From NCBI RefSeq assembly GCF_000382345.1, contig NZ_KB908091.1:1-64000 (forward strand): a stretch of DNA of 64,000 nt. The letters are read 5' to 3'. Origin of the DNA: Massilia niastensis DSM 21313 (GTDB lineage: Bacteria > Pseudomonadota > Gammaproteobacteria > Burkholderiales > Burkholderiaceae_D). The notes beneath the pieces are model-generated. The model was not told the DNA's origin. It saw only the letters and a program-made list of their open reading frames with translations, and searched no databases. Shown piece after piece: positions 30,587 through 39,766 of this stretch. Within the stretch, counting starts at the first letter, position 1; each line of letters begins with the position of its first letter. The translations under genes and the position numbers were made by a program.

Positions 30587-32085
30587 TGAACCTGCGATTC
30601 TGGCGCGGCTGGGGCCTCGGCCGGCGCATGGCCTTCATCACCATGCTGCCGGTGGTGTTCCTGTTCACCTCCTTCGTCTGGTACTCGTGGTACGCGCACC
30701 GGGCGCAGGTGGCCGAGGAACTGGCCGAGCGCGGACGCATCCTGGCGCGCGCGCTGGCCGAGACCAGCGAATACAACGTCATCTCCGGCAACCTGTCCGA
30801 CCTGCGCCTGACCATCAACGGCCTGGTGCAGTCCGACAGCAGCATCTACCGCGTCGACGTGATCGACGCCAGCGACCGCGCGGCGGTGCGGGTGGTGTCG
30901 GAGTCCGCCACCGACGCCCAGCCGCATTACTACGAAGCGCCGATCAGGAAGCAGGTGGTGTGGATCAACCTGTTCTCGGACAACGGCACGCCGCACGTGT
31001 CGGCGTCCAGCATTTCGCGCCCGCCGACCCTGACCACCGAGGTGGTGGGCTGGGTACGGGTGACGATGTCGCCGACTAACCTGATGGCCAAGCAGACCGC
31101 GCGCTTCCGCATCGAACTGTCGATCACCGCGCTGGCGCTGGCCGTCAGCGGCGTGCTGGCCTGGGTGCTGGCGCGCTCGCTGACGGTGCCGCTGCGCGAG
31201 GCGATCAGCGCGCTGCGCGAGATCCGCGGCGGCAACTACCGGGTGCAGTTGCCGGTGCGGACCGGCGGCGAGGTCGGCGAGCTGCAGGGATCGATCGGCG
31301 AGATGTCGCTGGCGCTGGACGAAGCCAAGCGCGACCTGGAGAACAAGGTGGCCGAGCGCACCCGCGACCTGCTGGCCTCGCGCAACGAGGCGCTGCGCGC
31401 CGACGCCGACAAGCGCAAGCTGATCCAGAAGGTGAACTCGATCATCGAGGACGAGCGCAAGACCATCGCGGTCGAGATCCACGACGAGCTGAACGCGTCC
31501 CTGATCGCCGCGCGCCTGGAAGCCCAGGCCATCGGCATGCTGGCGGCGAAGGCGCCGCCGGGACCGGAGCTGGAAGAGATCCGGCGCAAGTCGGAAGCCA
31601 TCACCAAGCTGGCGCTCGACCTGTACGCCAACGGCCGCCGCCTGGTGCGCCGCCTGCGGCCGGAAGTGCTGGACATGCTGGGCCTGCACGGCGCGGTGGA
31701 AGAGATGGTGCGCCACTACGACAGCAGCTCGGGCTGCCGTTTCGACCTGGACAGCGAGGGCGACTTCGCGCGCCTGCCGAACGAGCTGGCCATCTCGGCC
31801 TACCGCATCGTGCAGGAAGCGCTGTCGAACGTGATGAAGCACTCGGGCGCGCGCTCGGCCCACGTCACCCTGCTGCTGGACGAGGACAAGGGCATGCTGC
31901 GCATCCGCGTGGTGGACGACGGCGTCGGCTTCGACACCGCCAGCGCATCGGAAGGCATCGGCATCATCGGCATGCGCGAGCGCGTGTACGTGCTGCACGG
32001 CGCCATCGAAGTCCGCTCCAGTCCGGGCGACGGGACGGTGGTGGCGATCGCACTGCCACTCGAAGCGCCAACTACGGTATCGTAG
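30583..32085 (+). CDS. Membrane sensor histidine kinase (HAMP, HisKA_3)
   Basis: 500 residues. Transmembrane helices near residues 14-34 and 175-197 flank a periplasmic sensing region. A HAMP domain follows (SLTVPLREAISALREIRGGNYRVQL), then a coiled coil and HisKA_3 with phospho-accepting H300 in KTIAVEIHDELNASLIAARLEAQ. HATPase_c is at about 405-495 (YRIVQEALSNVMKHSG; DGVGFDTASASEGIGIIGMRERV). This NarQ/DesK-type kinase pairs with the NarL-type regulator. Its ATG overlaps the binding-protein stop, so the three are translated together. Confidence 0.93.
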   Translation: MMNLRFWRGWGLGRRMAFITMLPVVFLFTSFVWYSWYAHRAQVAEELAERGRILARALAETSEYNVISGNLSDLRLTINGLVQSDSSIYRVDVIDASDRAAVRVVSESATDAQPHYYEAPIRKQVVWINLFSDNGTPHVSASSISRPPTLTTEVVGWVRVTMSPTNLMAKQTARFRIELSITALALAVSGVLAWVLARSLTVPLREAISALREIRGGNYRVQLPVRTGGEVGELQGSIGEMSLALDEAKRDLENKVAERTRDLLASRNEALRADADKRKLIQKVNSIIEDERKTIAVEIHDELNASLIAARLEAQAIGMLAAKAPPGPELEEIRRKSEAITKLALDLYANGRRLVRRLRPEVLDMLGLHGAVEEMVRHYDSSSGCRFDLDSEGDFARLPNELAISAYRIVQEALSNVMKHSGARSAHVTLLLDEDKGMLRIRVVDDGVGFDTASASEGIGIIGMRERVYVLHGAIEVRSSPGDGTVVAIALPLEAPTTVS

Positions 32086-32121
32086 CGCCTTTGCTTAACC
32101 GCCTTTATTTTTATCTCCATC

Positions 32122-33813
32122 ATGCTCGAGCAACTGAAGACGCCTTATGAAAAGGGCAACCTGAACCAGACCACCACCTGGGCCGAGTGCATCGCCTGGT
32201 ACGAAGAGCTCGCGCGCGCCTATCCCGGCGTGCTGCGCTTCGAGAAAGTAGGCGCCTCGGATGCGGGCGTGCCGATCCACGCCGGCGTGGTCAGCGCCGA
32301 CGGCGTGTTCGACCGCGAGACCATCAAGCGCAGCGGCCGTCCGGTCTTCTTCAACAACAACGGCATCCACCCGGGCGAACCGGAAGGCGTGGACGCCTGC
32401 ATGGCGCTGGTGCGCGACTTCTGCATCCAGCCGGAGCGCCTCGCGGCGCTGGGCCGGACCGTGTTCCTGTTCGTCCCGCTGTACAACGTGGACGGCAGCC
32501 TGAATCGCGCCGATACCTCGCGCGTGAACCAGGACGGCCCGGAGCAGTTCGGCTTCCGCGGCAACAGCCGCCACCTCGACCTGAACCGCGACTTCGTCAA
32601 GTGCGACACCCTGGCCGCGCAGGTGTTCAACGGGCTGTTCAGCGCCTGGGATCCGGACGTGATGGTCGACACGCACACCTCGAACGGCGCCGACTACAGC
32701 TACACGATGACCCTGATCCACACCCAGGCGGACAAGCTGGGCGGCGGCCTGGGCGAATTCCTGCGCGGCGAGATGCTGCCGGCGATGTATGCCGACATGG
32801 AGCGCCGCGGCTGGCCGACCTGTCCCTACGTGAACCCGGTCAAGGACAGCCCGGACCACGGCATCGCCGAATTCCTGGAGACCGCGCGCTTCTCGACCGG
32901 CTACGCGGCGCTGCACAACACGATCGGCTTCATGCCCGAGACCCACATGCTCAAGCCGTTCAGGGACCGCTACGAATCGATGCGGGCGCTGGTCGAGACG
33001 GCGCTCGACTTCACCGTGGCGAACGCCGCGCGCATCCAGCAGCTGCGCCGCGCCGCGAAGGAAGAGGGCCGTTCGCGCACCGAGTGGCCGGTGCGCTGGA
33101 AGATGGACGAGAGCAAGCCGTCGACCTTCCGCTTCAAGGGCTACGAGGCGAAGTACCGGAAGAGCGTGCTGGGCGAGTACACCCGCCTGTGGTACGACCG
33201 CAGCAGCCCGTGGGAGCGCGACATCGCCTACTACAACAGCTTCCCGGTCGACGCCAGCGTGCCGGCGCCGCGCGCCTATGTGGTGCCGCAGCAGTGGCGC
33301 GAGGCGATCGAGCGCCTGCAGTGGAACGGCGTGCGCATGGAGCGCATCGAATCCGGCCGCGTCCAGGACGTGGCGTATTACCACATCGCCTCGGTGGCGT
33401 CGCGCCCGAACGCCTACGAGGGCCACATGTTCCACGACGAGGTGGCGCTCGAGCGGCGCCACGGCCAGGTGGCATTGCGCGCGGGCGACTACATCGTGCC
33501 GCTGGACCAGGACAACGCGCGCTACGCGGTCGAGACGCTCGAGCCGCTGGCGCACGACAGCTTCTTCCGCTGGGGGTTCTTCAATAGCGTGCTGGAGAAG
33601 AAGGAAGCGTATTCGGACTATGTGTTCGAGGACCACGCCGAGGAACTGCTGCGCGACGAGCCGGCGCTGGCCGCGAAGTTTGCGGAGTGGAAGGCGGCGA
33701 ATCCTGGGCTGCTGGCCGACCAGGAGGCGGTGCTGGACTTTATCTTCGCCAACTGCGAGCGCTATCGCGAGCCGGAGTGGAGGCGCTATCCGGTCTTCAT
33801 GATCGAGCGATGA
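32122..33813 (+). CDS. M14 family zinc carboxypeptidase
   Basis: 563 residues without a signal peptide. The M14 zinc site is H83 and E86 in GIHPGEPEG and H185 in MVDTHTSNG; an Arg/Asn region NSRHLDLNRDF binds the substrate carboxylate. The catalytic Glu is probably the E in FMPETHML. It should remove C-terminal residues from peptides, probably in the cytoplasm. It lies 36 bases after the kinase gene but a terminator follows, so it may be on the same transcript. Confidence 0.88.
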   Translation: MLEQLKTPYEKGNLNQTTTWAECIAWYEELARAYPGVLRFEKVGASDAGVPIHAGVVSADGVFDRETIKRSGRPVFFNNNGIHPGEPEGVDACMALVRDFCIQPERLAALGRTVFLFVPLYNVDGSLNRADTSRVNQDGPEQFGFRGNSRHLDLNRDFVKCDTLAAQVFNGLFSAWDPDVMVDTHTSNGADYSYTMTLIHTQADKLGGGLGEFLRGEMLPAMYADMERRGWPTCPYVNPVKDSPDHGIAEFLETARFSTGYAALHNTIGFMPETHMLKPFRDRYESMRALVETALDFTVANAARIQQLRRAAKEEGRSRTEWPVRWKMDESKPSTFRFKGYEAKYRKSVLGEYTRLWYDRSSPWERDIAYYNSFPVDASVPAPRAYVVPQQWREAIERLQWNGVRMERIESGRVQDVAYYHIASVASRPNAYEGHMFHDEVALERRHGQVALRAGDYIVPLDQDNARYAVETLEPLAHDSFFRWGFFNSVLEKKEAYSDYVFEDHAEELLRDEPALAAKFAEWKAANPGLLADQEAVLDFIFANCERYREPEWRRYPVFMIER

Positions 33814-33816
33814 AAT

Positions 33817-33846
33817 GAAAAACCGGGGCGACGCCCCGGTTTTTTG
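33817..33846. terminator. Bidirectional terminator after M14 gene
   Basis: The stem CCGGGGC/GCCCCGG with a 3-base loop is flanked by five A (33818-33822) and T6 (33840-33845). It separates the + strand M14 gene from the convergent DUF885 gene. Confidence 0.9.
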
Positions 33847-33852
33847 TTGACC

Positions 33853-35661
33853 TTACTTCGACTCGGCGATCCAGCGATCCACCTTGGTCTCCAGCACCGC
33901 CAGCGGCAGCGTGCCTTCTCCCAGCACGATCTCGTGGAACTTCTGCAGGCTGAACCTGCCTCCCATGGCCGCCTCCGCCCGCTTGCGCAGTTCGACGATC
34001 TTGAGCGACCCGATCTTGTACCCCAGCGCCTGGCCCGGCCACACCATGTAGCGCTCGATCTGCGCGCGCGCCTCATGCTCCGAGTAGCCCAGCGTGTCCT
34101 GGAAATACTTGATGCCCTGTTCGCGGCTCCAGCCCTTGGCGTGCATGCCGGTGTCCACCACCAGGCGCGCCGCGCGCAGCATCTCGTCGTTCAGGTGGCC
34201 GAAGTAATCCTCGGGCTTCTCGAACAGCCCCATCTCCTTGCCCAGGGTCTCGGCATACAGGGCCCAGCCTTCGGTGAACGCGTTGTTGCCGCCGAACTTG
34301 CGGAAGTTCGGCAGGCCCAGTTCCTGCACCAGCGCGATGTGGAAGTGGTGGCCGGGCTGGCCTTCATGCAGGTACAGGGTGACCATGCCGGTGCTGCCGT
34401 ACTGCTTCGGATCGTTCACCACCGACCAGAACACGCCCGGACGCGAACCGTCCACCGCCGGCGGCGTGTAGTGGTCCGAGGCGGTCGCGCGCGACAGTTC
34501 CGGCTCCAGGCGCAGGTCGAGCGGCGACTTCGGCATCAGGGTGAACAGGGCCGGCAGCTTGGTGCGCACCTTGGCGTCGAGGTCGCGGAACACGTCGATC
34601 ACCTGCTTGTCCGAGGTGAACGGCTTGTACTTCGGCTGCTCCGAGACCCAGCGCGGCAGCCCGGCCGCGGGGCCGTCGTAGCCCATCTTCGGGCCGGTCA
34701 CGGCGTATTCGCCCTGGATGCGCGCCACTTCCTTCAGGCCGATCTGGTGGACCTGCTCGGGTGTCAGGTCGGTCGTGGTCATGGCCGCCACGCGCGCCTG
34801 GTACCACGCGGCGCCGTTCGGCAGCGCGCCCCAGCCGGCGGTGGTGCGGGTGGCCGGCAGGTATTCCTTCTCCATGAAGCTCGCCAGCCGCGCCAGCGCC
34901 GGATTGAGCTTGCCGCCGATGGTCTTGCGGTAGGACTCGGCCAGGCTGCGCCTGTCGGCCGCCGCAAAGCCTTCCGGCATGTTCTTGACGGGCGTGTAGA
35001 AGATGCTGGCCTCCGGCGTCTCCGCCACCAGCTGCTGGAACTGCGGCAGCGCCGATTGCATCGGCTCGCGCGGATGCACGATGCCGGCCTTGATCCCCTC
35101 GCGCATGTTGGCGATCGACTGGTCGATGTGCGGCGCCAGCTGCGACAGGCGGTTCAGGTAGGCCTTGTAGTCCTTCACGGTGCTCAGGGGCTGGGCGCCC
35201 TGGCCGCTGGCGTAGTTCGCCAGGATCACCGGCATGCTGACCATCTGGTCGAGCGGCAGCAGGTGTTCCGGGAAGGCCGCCAGGCGCAGCGCCGTGTCCA
35301 GCTCGAACTTCAGGATGTCATGGCTGGTCTGGTCGCGGCCGTTCAGGCGCTCGCGCGGGATCGCCTGCAGGCGCTTCAGATAGCCGCGGTACAGCGCGAA
35401 CTGGCGCTCGCGGTTCTTCGGCGAGATCGACAGCCCCAGCTGGTCGATGAAGCGGTTGTCGCCGCCCTCGGTCGCGAACACCGGCTCGAAGCGCGCCAGC
35501 GCGTCGTAGTACTCGTCGGCCAGCTTGTTCAGCTGCTTGCTTGCCTGGGAGTCGGCGGCGCTGCTCTGGGTCCTGGCCTGCGCGGCGCCCGATGCCGCCA
35601 GCGGTGCGCTGGCGAGCAGGGCGGCGGTGGCCAGGGCGCCGAGCTTGAAGATTGCTTTCAT
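33853..35661 (-). CDS. Exported DUF885 family metallopeptidase-like protein
   Basis: 602 residues with a signal peptide ending near ASGAAQA. The DUF885 signature has a gluzincin-like site: H432-E433 in TLYLHEGQPGHHFHIALVQE with His at +5/+6, and the downstream Glu in NNAFTEGWALYAETLGKEMG. The C-terminal block RYMVWPGQALGYKIGSLKIVELRKRAE is highly conserved in the family. It is likely a periplasmic peptidase. It follows the binding-protein gene by 31 bases on the same strand. Confidence 0.88.
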   Translation of the reverse strand: MKAIFKLGALATAALLASAPLAASGAAQARTQSSAADSQASKQLNKLADEYYDALARFEPVFATEGGDNRFIDQLGLSISPKNRERQFALYRGYLKRLQAIPRERLNGRDQTSHDILKFELDTALRLAAFPEHLLPLDQMVSMPVILANYASGQGAQPLSTVKDYKAYLNRLSQLAPHIDQSIANMREGIKAGIVHPREPMQSALPQFQQLVAETPEASIFYTPVKNMPEGFAAADRRSLAESYRKTIGGKLNPALARLASFMEKEYLPATRTTAGWGALPNGAAWYQARVAAMTTTDLTPEQVHQIGLKEVARIQGEYAVTGPKMGYDGPAAGLPRWVSEQPKYKPFTSDKQVIDVFRDLDAKVRTKLPALFTLMPKSPLDLRLEPELSRATASDHYTPPAVDGSRPGVFWSVVNDPKQYGSTGMVTLYLHEGQPGHHFHIALVQELGLPNFRKFGGNNAFTEGWALYAETLGKEMGLFEKPEDYFGHLNDEMLRAARLVVDTGMHAKGWSREQGIKYFQDTLGYSEHEARAQIERYMVWPGQALGYKIGSLKIVELRKRAEAAMGGRFSLQKFHEIVLGEGTLPLAVLETKVDRWIAESK

Positions 35662-35692
35662 CAGTCTTGTCCTTATTGTCGTGGTGTGCCGG

Positions 35693-36829
35693 TCAGTAGC
35701 TCGCCAGCGGCGTCAAGGCGCCGTTCCTGAAGGTGTACACGGTCACCGCGGTCTTCTTCAGGTTGCCCTTGGGGTCGTAGCCATAGGTGCCGACCACGCC
35801 CTGGTAGCTGATGCCGTGCATGGCCGCGCCGACCTTGGCGGAATCCACCGAGTTCGCATTCTTGATCGCCTGCGCGATGAACTTGGTCTGGTCGTAGAAC
35901 GAGGGCGCGTACACGTCCGGCTCGCGCTTGAAGCGCTGCTTGTAGGCGGCCAGGAAGGCCGGGCCGCCCGGCTGCCTGGCCAGAATCGCGCCGGCCTGGG
36001 CGCAGCGCAGGTTCTCGCCGACGGCTGCGCCGCCCAGCTTGGCCATCTCCGGGCTGCACAGCGTGTCGCCGCCGAGCAGCGGCACGTTCAGGCCGAGCTG
36101 CTTCATCTGGCGCGCCATCGGGGCGCCTTGCGGGGCGTAGCCGCCGAAGAACACGGCGTCGACCTTGCGCGCCTTCAGCGCGGTCAGGATGGCGGTGAAA
36201 TCGCTCGCCTTGTCGGTCGTGAATTCATGGCCCGCGACCTTCATGCCGGCCGCCTGCGCCTGGCGCTTGAATTCCATCGCGATGCCCTGGCCGAAGGCGG
36301 TGCGGTCGTCGATCACGCCGACGTTCTTCACCTTCAGTTCCTTGGCCGCGTAGGCGGCTACCGAGGCGCCCACCTGGGTGTCGCTGGCCACGATGCGGAA
36401 TACCGTCGGGTAGCCGGCCTGGGTGATCTTGGGATTGGTGCCGACCGTCGACATCAGGATGCCGTTGTCGTTGTAAACACGCGAAGCGGGAATCGCCACG
36501 CCCGAGTTGTACGGGCCGAGCACGAACTTCACGCCGGCGTCGGCGAACTTCTGGGCCACCGTCACGCCCTGCTTCGGATCGCCCTGGTCATCCTCGGACT
36601 GCAGTTCGAAGCGCAGGGTGTTGCCGCCCACCTGGAGCTTCTGCGCGTTCAGTTCTTCGACGGCCAGGCGCACGCCGTTCTCGTTGTCCTTGCCGGCGAA
36701 CGCATTCGCGCCCGACAGCGGGCCGCTCACGCCGATCCTGACCACCTGTTCGGCGGCGTTGGCCTGCACGGCGAGCAGCGCCGCCAGCGCCAGCGGCGCC
36801 ATGTGCGCGATGTTCATTGTTGATGGCAT
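35693..36829 (-). CDS. Branched-chain amino acid-type (LivK-like) periplasmic binding protein
   Basis: 378 residues; signal peptide ends at VQANA. The Peripla_BP_6 fold is clear: VVRIGVSGPLSGANAFAGKDNENGVRLAVEELNAQ, ILMSTVGTNPKITQAGYPTVFRIVASDTQVG, YAPSFYDQTKFIAQAIKNANS. Start at 36829 has GGAG 8 bases upstream; an internal ATG at 36817 is less well placed. No livHMGF transport genes are adjacent. Co-directional with a peptidase 31 bases on, so it may collect peptide-derived amino acids for a transporter encoded elsewhere. Confidence 0.9.
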   Translation of the reverse strand: MPSTMNIAHMAPLALAALLAVQANAAEQVVRIGVSGPLSGANAFAGKDNENGVRLAVEELNAQKLQVGGNTLRFELQSEDDQGDPKQGVTVAQKFADAGVKFVLGPYNSGVAIPASRVYNDNGILMSTVGTNPKITQAGYPTVFRIVASDTQVGASVAAYAAKELKVKNVGVIDDRTAFGQGIAMEFKRQAQAAGMKVAGHEFTTDKASDFTAILTALKARKVDAVFFGGYAPQGAPMARQMKQLGLNVPLLGGDTLCSPEMAKLGGAAVGENLRCAQAGAILARQPGGPAFLAAYKQRFKREPDVYAPSFYDQTKFIAQAIKNANSVDSAKVGAAMHGISYQGVVGTYGYDPKGNLKKTAVTVYTFRNGALTPLASY

Positions 36830-36926
36830 TCCCTTGTCTCCGTTGAGTTCGAACGGCCGCCATCATCGCATGATTTGCACGCCTGGTTAAGGGTATCCGG
36901 CGACGGGAATGAAGGGCGCAAGGACG

Positions 36927-36962
36927 CCCGGCGGGGCGGCGGCCGGCATGGCGCCCGCCGGG
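36927..36962 (-). terminator. Possible hairpin terminator downstream of Lrp-type gene
   Basis: CCCGGCGGG (36927-36935) pairs perfectly with CCCGCCGGG (36954-36962), an 18-base loop between, 4 bases past the stop of the regulator at 36967. No T tract is present, so termination is uncertain. Confidence 0.35.
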
Positions 36963-36966
36963 ACAA

Positions 36967-37452
36967 TCAGGCGGGCAGGCCGTGGGCGATCAGTTCCAGC
37001 GGCAGTGCGGTGCTGTACTTGATCTGTTCCATGGAGAACGCGGAGGACACGCCGGTCAGGCGCGCGGTCTTGATCAGTTTCTTGTAGAAGCGGTCGTAGC
37101 CGGCGATGTCGGTGGTGACCACCTTCAGCAGGTAGTCGACGTCGCCGCTCATGCGGTGGAATTCGAGCACCTCGGGCAGCGCGACCACGGCGGAGGCGAA
37201 GCGCGCCAGCCACTTCTCGTCGTGCTCGGGCGTGCGCACGCTGACGAACACGGTGACCGGCAGGCCGACCTTGGCGCGGTTGACGATGCTGACGCGGCTT
37301 TCGATGTACCCCTCTTCTTCGAGGCGCTTGACGCGTTTCCAGCAGGGCGTGCTGGACAGGCCGACCTTCTCGCTGAGGCCGGAAATGGAGAGCGTGGCAT
37401 CTGCTTGTAGTGCGGCAAGAATCGCACAGTCAAACTTGTCGAGTGAATTCAT
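36967..37452 (-). CDS. Lrp/AsnC family regulator, DecR (CyuR)-like
   Basis: 161 residues. N-terminal helix-turn-helix (LDKFDCAILAALQADATLSISGLSEKVGLSSTPCWKRVKRLEEEGYI) and C-terminal RAM ligand domain. The sequence PEVLEFHRMSGDVDYLLKVVTTDI and the tail VSSAFSMEQIKYSTALPLEL closely resemble DecR/CyuR, the cysteine-responsive activator of cysteine breakdown in enterics. It is divergent from a cysteine desulfurase/rhodanese fusion, which fits control by cysteine. The function assignment rests on similarity and context. Confidence 0.9.
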   Translation of the reverse strand: MNSLDKFDCAILAALQADATLSISGLSEKVGLSSTPCWKRVKRLEEEGYIESRVSIVNRAKVGLPVTVFVSVRTPEHDEKWLARFASAVVALPEVLEFHRMSGDVDYLLKVVTTDIAGYDRFYKKLIKTARLTGVSSAFSMEQIKYSTALPLELIAHGLPA

Positions 37453-37582
37453 ATTCCGATTTAGTAGTTCTAAGAATGATTATCCTTCATTTCGACCATA
37501 AACCGGTGAATTTGGGACATCTCCACCAGCACAACCCCATATCATATTACTTAAAAATAACGCCTTTCGCGACACCTTTTTT

Positions 37583-37588
37583 TATAAT
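37583..37588 (+). promoter_or_regulatory. Consensus -10 box close to the desulfurase start
   Basis: A perfect TATAAT in the 150-base AT-rich divergent gap (37453-37602) lies 14 bases before the ATG at 37603. It predicts a leader of about 8 bases with no room for an SD. No good -35 is spaced correctly, consistent with an activator-dependent promoter (the divergent Lrp-type regulator). Confidence 0.45.
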
Positions 37589-37602
37589 TTTGGCACTTAT
37601 TC

Positions 37603-39588
37603 ATGGACAAAGAGATCTATCTTGACGCTAACGCCACATCTCCCGTGCTGCCGGCCGCGATCGCCGCCGCCGCCGCGGCGATGCGGGACAGCTACGGCAA
37701 CCCGAGCAGCAGCCATGCGGCCGGCCTGCGCGCCCGCGCGCTGCGCGAGGCGGCGCGCGCGAGCGCGCGCCGGGTGCTGGGGGCGGCGGGCGGCAGGGTG
37801 ATGTTCAACAGCGGCGCCACCGAGGGCATCCAGACCGCCGTGCTGTCCGCGCTGTGCGCCATCCGCGCACGCCGCCAGCGGGGCGAAGCCTGCGGCGACC
37901 TGCTGCTCTACGGGGCGACCGAGCACAAGGCGGTGCCGGAGAGCCTGGCGCACTGGAACGAGGTGCTCGGCACGGGGCTGGAGCTGCGCGCGCTGCCGGT
38001 CGACGCCGGCGGCCGCCACCGGCTCGACGTGCTGCGCGAGCTGGCGCCGCGCGCCGCCTTCGTGTGCACGATGGCCGCCAACAACGAGACCGGGGTGGTG
38101 TCGGACCTGGATGGCATCGCCGCCGTGCTGCGCGAGAGCGCCAGCCCGGCGCTGTGGATGGTCGACTGCGTGCAGGCGCTCGGCAAGCTGCCGCTGGCGC
38201 TTGGCGCGTCGCGCATCGACTACGCGCCGTTCTCCGGACACAAGCTGTACGCGCCCAAGGGCATCGGCATGCTGTACGTACGCGAGGGCGCACCGTATAC
38301 GCCGCTGATGTGCGGCGGCGGGCAGGAGGAGGGCCAGCGCTCGGGCACCGAGAACATGGCCGGCATCGCGGCGCTGGGCGCGGTGCTCGAGGCCCTCGAA
38401 GGCGGCGCGACCTTCCGCTCGCACAGCGAACTGCTGGCCTGCCGCGAGCGGCTGGTGGGGGCGCTGCGCGCGGCCTTCCCCGGCATCGTCTTCAACGCGC
38501 CGCTCGAGCATGCGCTGCCCACCACGCTCAACTTCTCGGTGCCGGGCGTGGCCAGCGCCGACCTGCTGGAAATCTTCGACGCCGCCGGGGTGCGCGTCAG
38601 TGCCGGCTCGGCCTGCTCGGCCGCCAGGGCGGCGCCGAGCTACGTGCTCGACGCGATGGGCGTGCCGGTGCGGCGCAGCGCGTCGGCGGTGCGCCTGTCC
38701 TTCGGCCCGCTGCTCGATGACGCCACGATCGACCTGGCCTGCGCGCAGATCGCGCGCTGCGGCCGGGCGCTCGCCCTGCCGGTGCTGGCGCCTTCGCCGC
38801 TGCTGGACGGCCAGCCGCAGGGCCTGGTGCAGCTCGACGCCGACGGCGCCAGCGGCTGGCTGCTGTTCGACGCCGGCGCGCGCCAGTGCGTCGCCATCGA
38901 CGTGCCGGAGGCGGTGGCCGGGCGCAGCGCCGCCATGCTGCGCGCGGCCGGCTACCGCCTGCTGGCCTCCCTGCATACCGGCCAGGACGATCGTGGCGCC
39001 GCCGCGCTGGCCCGCGAGATGGACGGGGCGCCGGGCTGGCCCGCGGACGGCGGCGCGCTCGCGCTTGGCGACGCCATCCTGGCAAGGGCCGGGCAGGACG
39101 GCGCCCGCGCCTACCTGTTCGGCAGGCCCCAGGCAGGCGTGCTCGGGCCGGACCAGGTGCGCTTCGTGTTCGCCGGCCACGGAGAGACCCTGCGGCCGGA
39201 CGCCGGTGCGCAGGCGCTCTGTTGCCGCGGCGAGACGGAGCGGGCGCTGGCGTCGCTGGAGACCGCGGCGCCGGGCGAGGGCGCCACGGAGCTCGATAGC
39301 GCAGCGGCGCGGCGCCTGCTGGACGCGCATCCCGACGCCCTCGTCGTCGACGTGCGCGAGCTGCGCGAACACAGCGCCGGCGCGATCCGCCTGCATGGCC
39401 AGGCGGCGCTCAACGTGCCGCTGTCGCGGCTGGCCGAGCATGCCGGCTACCTGGCCGGCGACGGCGCCCGGCCGGTGCTGTTCGTCTGCCGCAGCGGCGC
39501 CCGCAGCGCCCGCGCCGCCCGCGCCCTGCGCGGCCTGGGCCACCCGCGCGCCTGGAGCCTGTGCGGCGGGATTGCCCTCGCACACTGA
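37603..39588 (+). CDS. Cysteine desulfurase - degenerate middle domain - rhodanese fusion
   Basis: 661 residues. Residues 1-385 are a class V aminotransferase of the NifS/IscS type: YLDANATSPV, FNSGATEGIQ, TEHKAVPE, PLP-Lys K214 in FSGHKLYAPKG, and the sulfur-accepting C338 in SAGSACSAARAAPSYVL. Residues about 395-550 look like an eroded metallo-beta-lactamase (persulfide dioxygenase-type) domain: strands are recognisable but the metal motif THxHxDH is LHTGQDD. Residues about 560-661 form a rhodanese with active Cys C629 in CRSGARS. The fusion would take sulfur from cysteine and pass the persulfide to a thiol acceptor. Divergent from a DecR-like regulator. Confidence 0.85.
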   Translation: MDKEIYLDANATSPVLPAAIAAAAAAMRDSYGNPSSSHAAGLRARALREAARASARRVLGAAGGRVMFNSGATEGIQTAVLSALCAIRARRQRGEACGDLLLYGATEHKAVPESLAHWNEVLGTGLELRALPVDAGGRHRLDVLRELAPRAAFVCTMAANNETGVVSDLDGIAAVLRESASPALWMVDCVQALGKLPLALGASRIDYAPFSGHKLYAPKGIGMLYVREGAPYTPLMCGGGQEEGQRSGTENMAGIAALGAVLEALEGGATFRSHSELLACRERLVGALRAAFPGIVFNAPLEHALPTTLNFSVPGVASADLLEIFDAAGVRVSAGSACSAARAAPSYVLDAMGVPVRRSASAVRLSFGPLLDDATIDLACAQIARCGRALALPVLAPSPLLDGQPQGLVQLDADGASGWLLFDAGARQCVAIDVPEAVAGRSAAMLRAAGYRLLASLHTGQDDRGAAALAREMDGAPGWPADGGALALGDAILARAGQDGARAYLFGRPQAGVLGPDQVRFVFAGHGETLRPDAGAQALCCRGETERALASLETAAPGEGATELDSAAARRLLDAHPDALVVDVRELREHSAGAIRLHGQAALNVPLSRLAEHAGYLAGDGARPVLFVCRSGARSARAARALRGLGHPRAWSLCGGIALAH

Positions 39589-39766
39589 TCAGATGGTCAA
39601 ACAGCCGGCCTGCCGGGCTGGCTGTGTACGGCACCGCACAGTAAACCCCGTCCTATTCCTCTAGCATGGCGATGGCCGTGCGCGCCCAGCGTTTTCCGCC
39701 CTGAACCGCCCCGGGCGCATTGCGCGCCAGCGGTCGACAGCGCACGTCCCTGTGTCGAGGTCCCCG

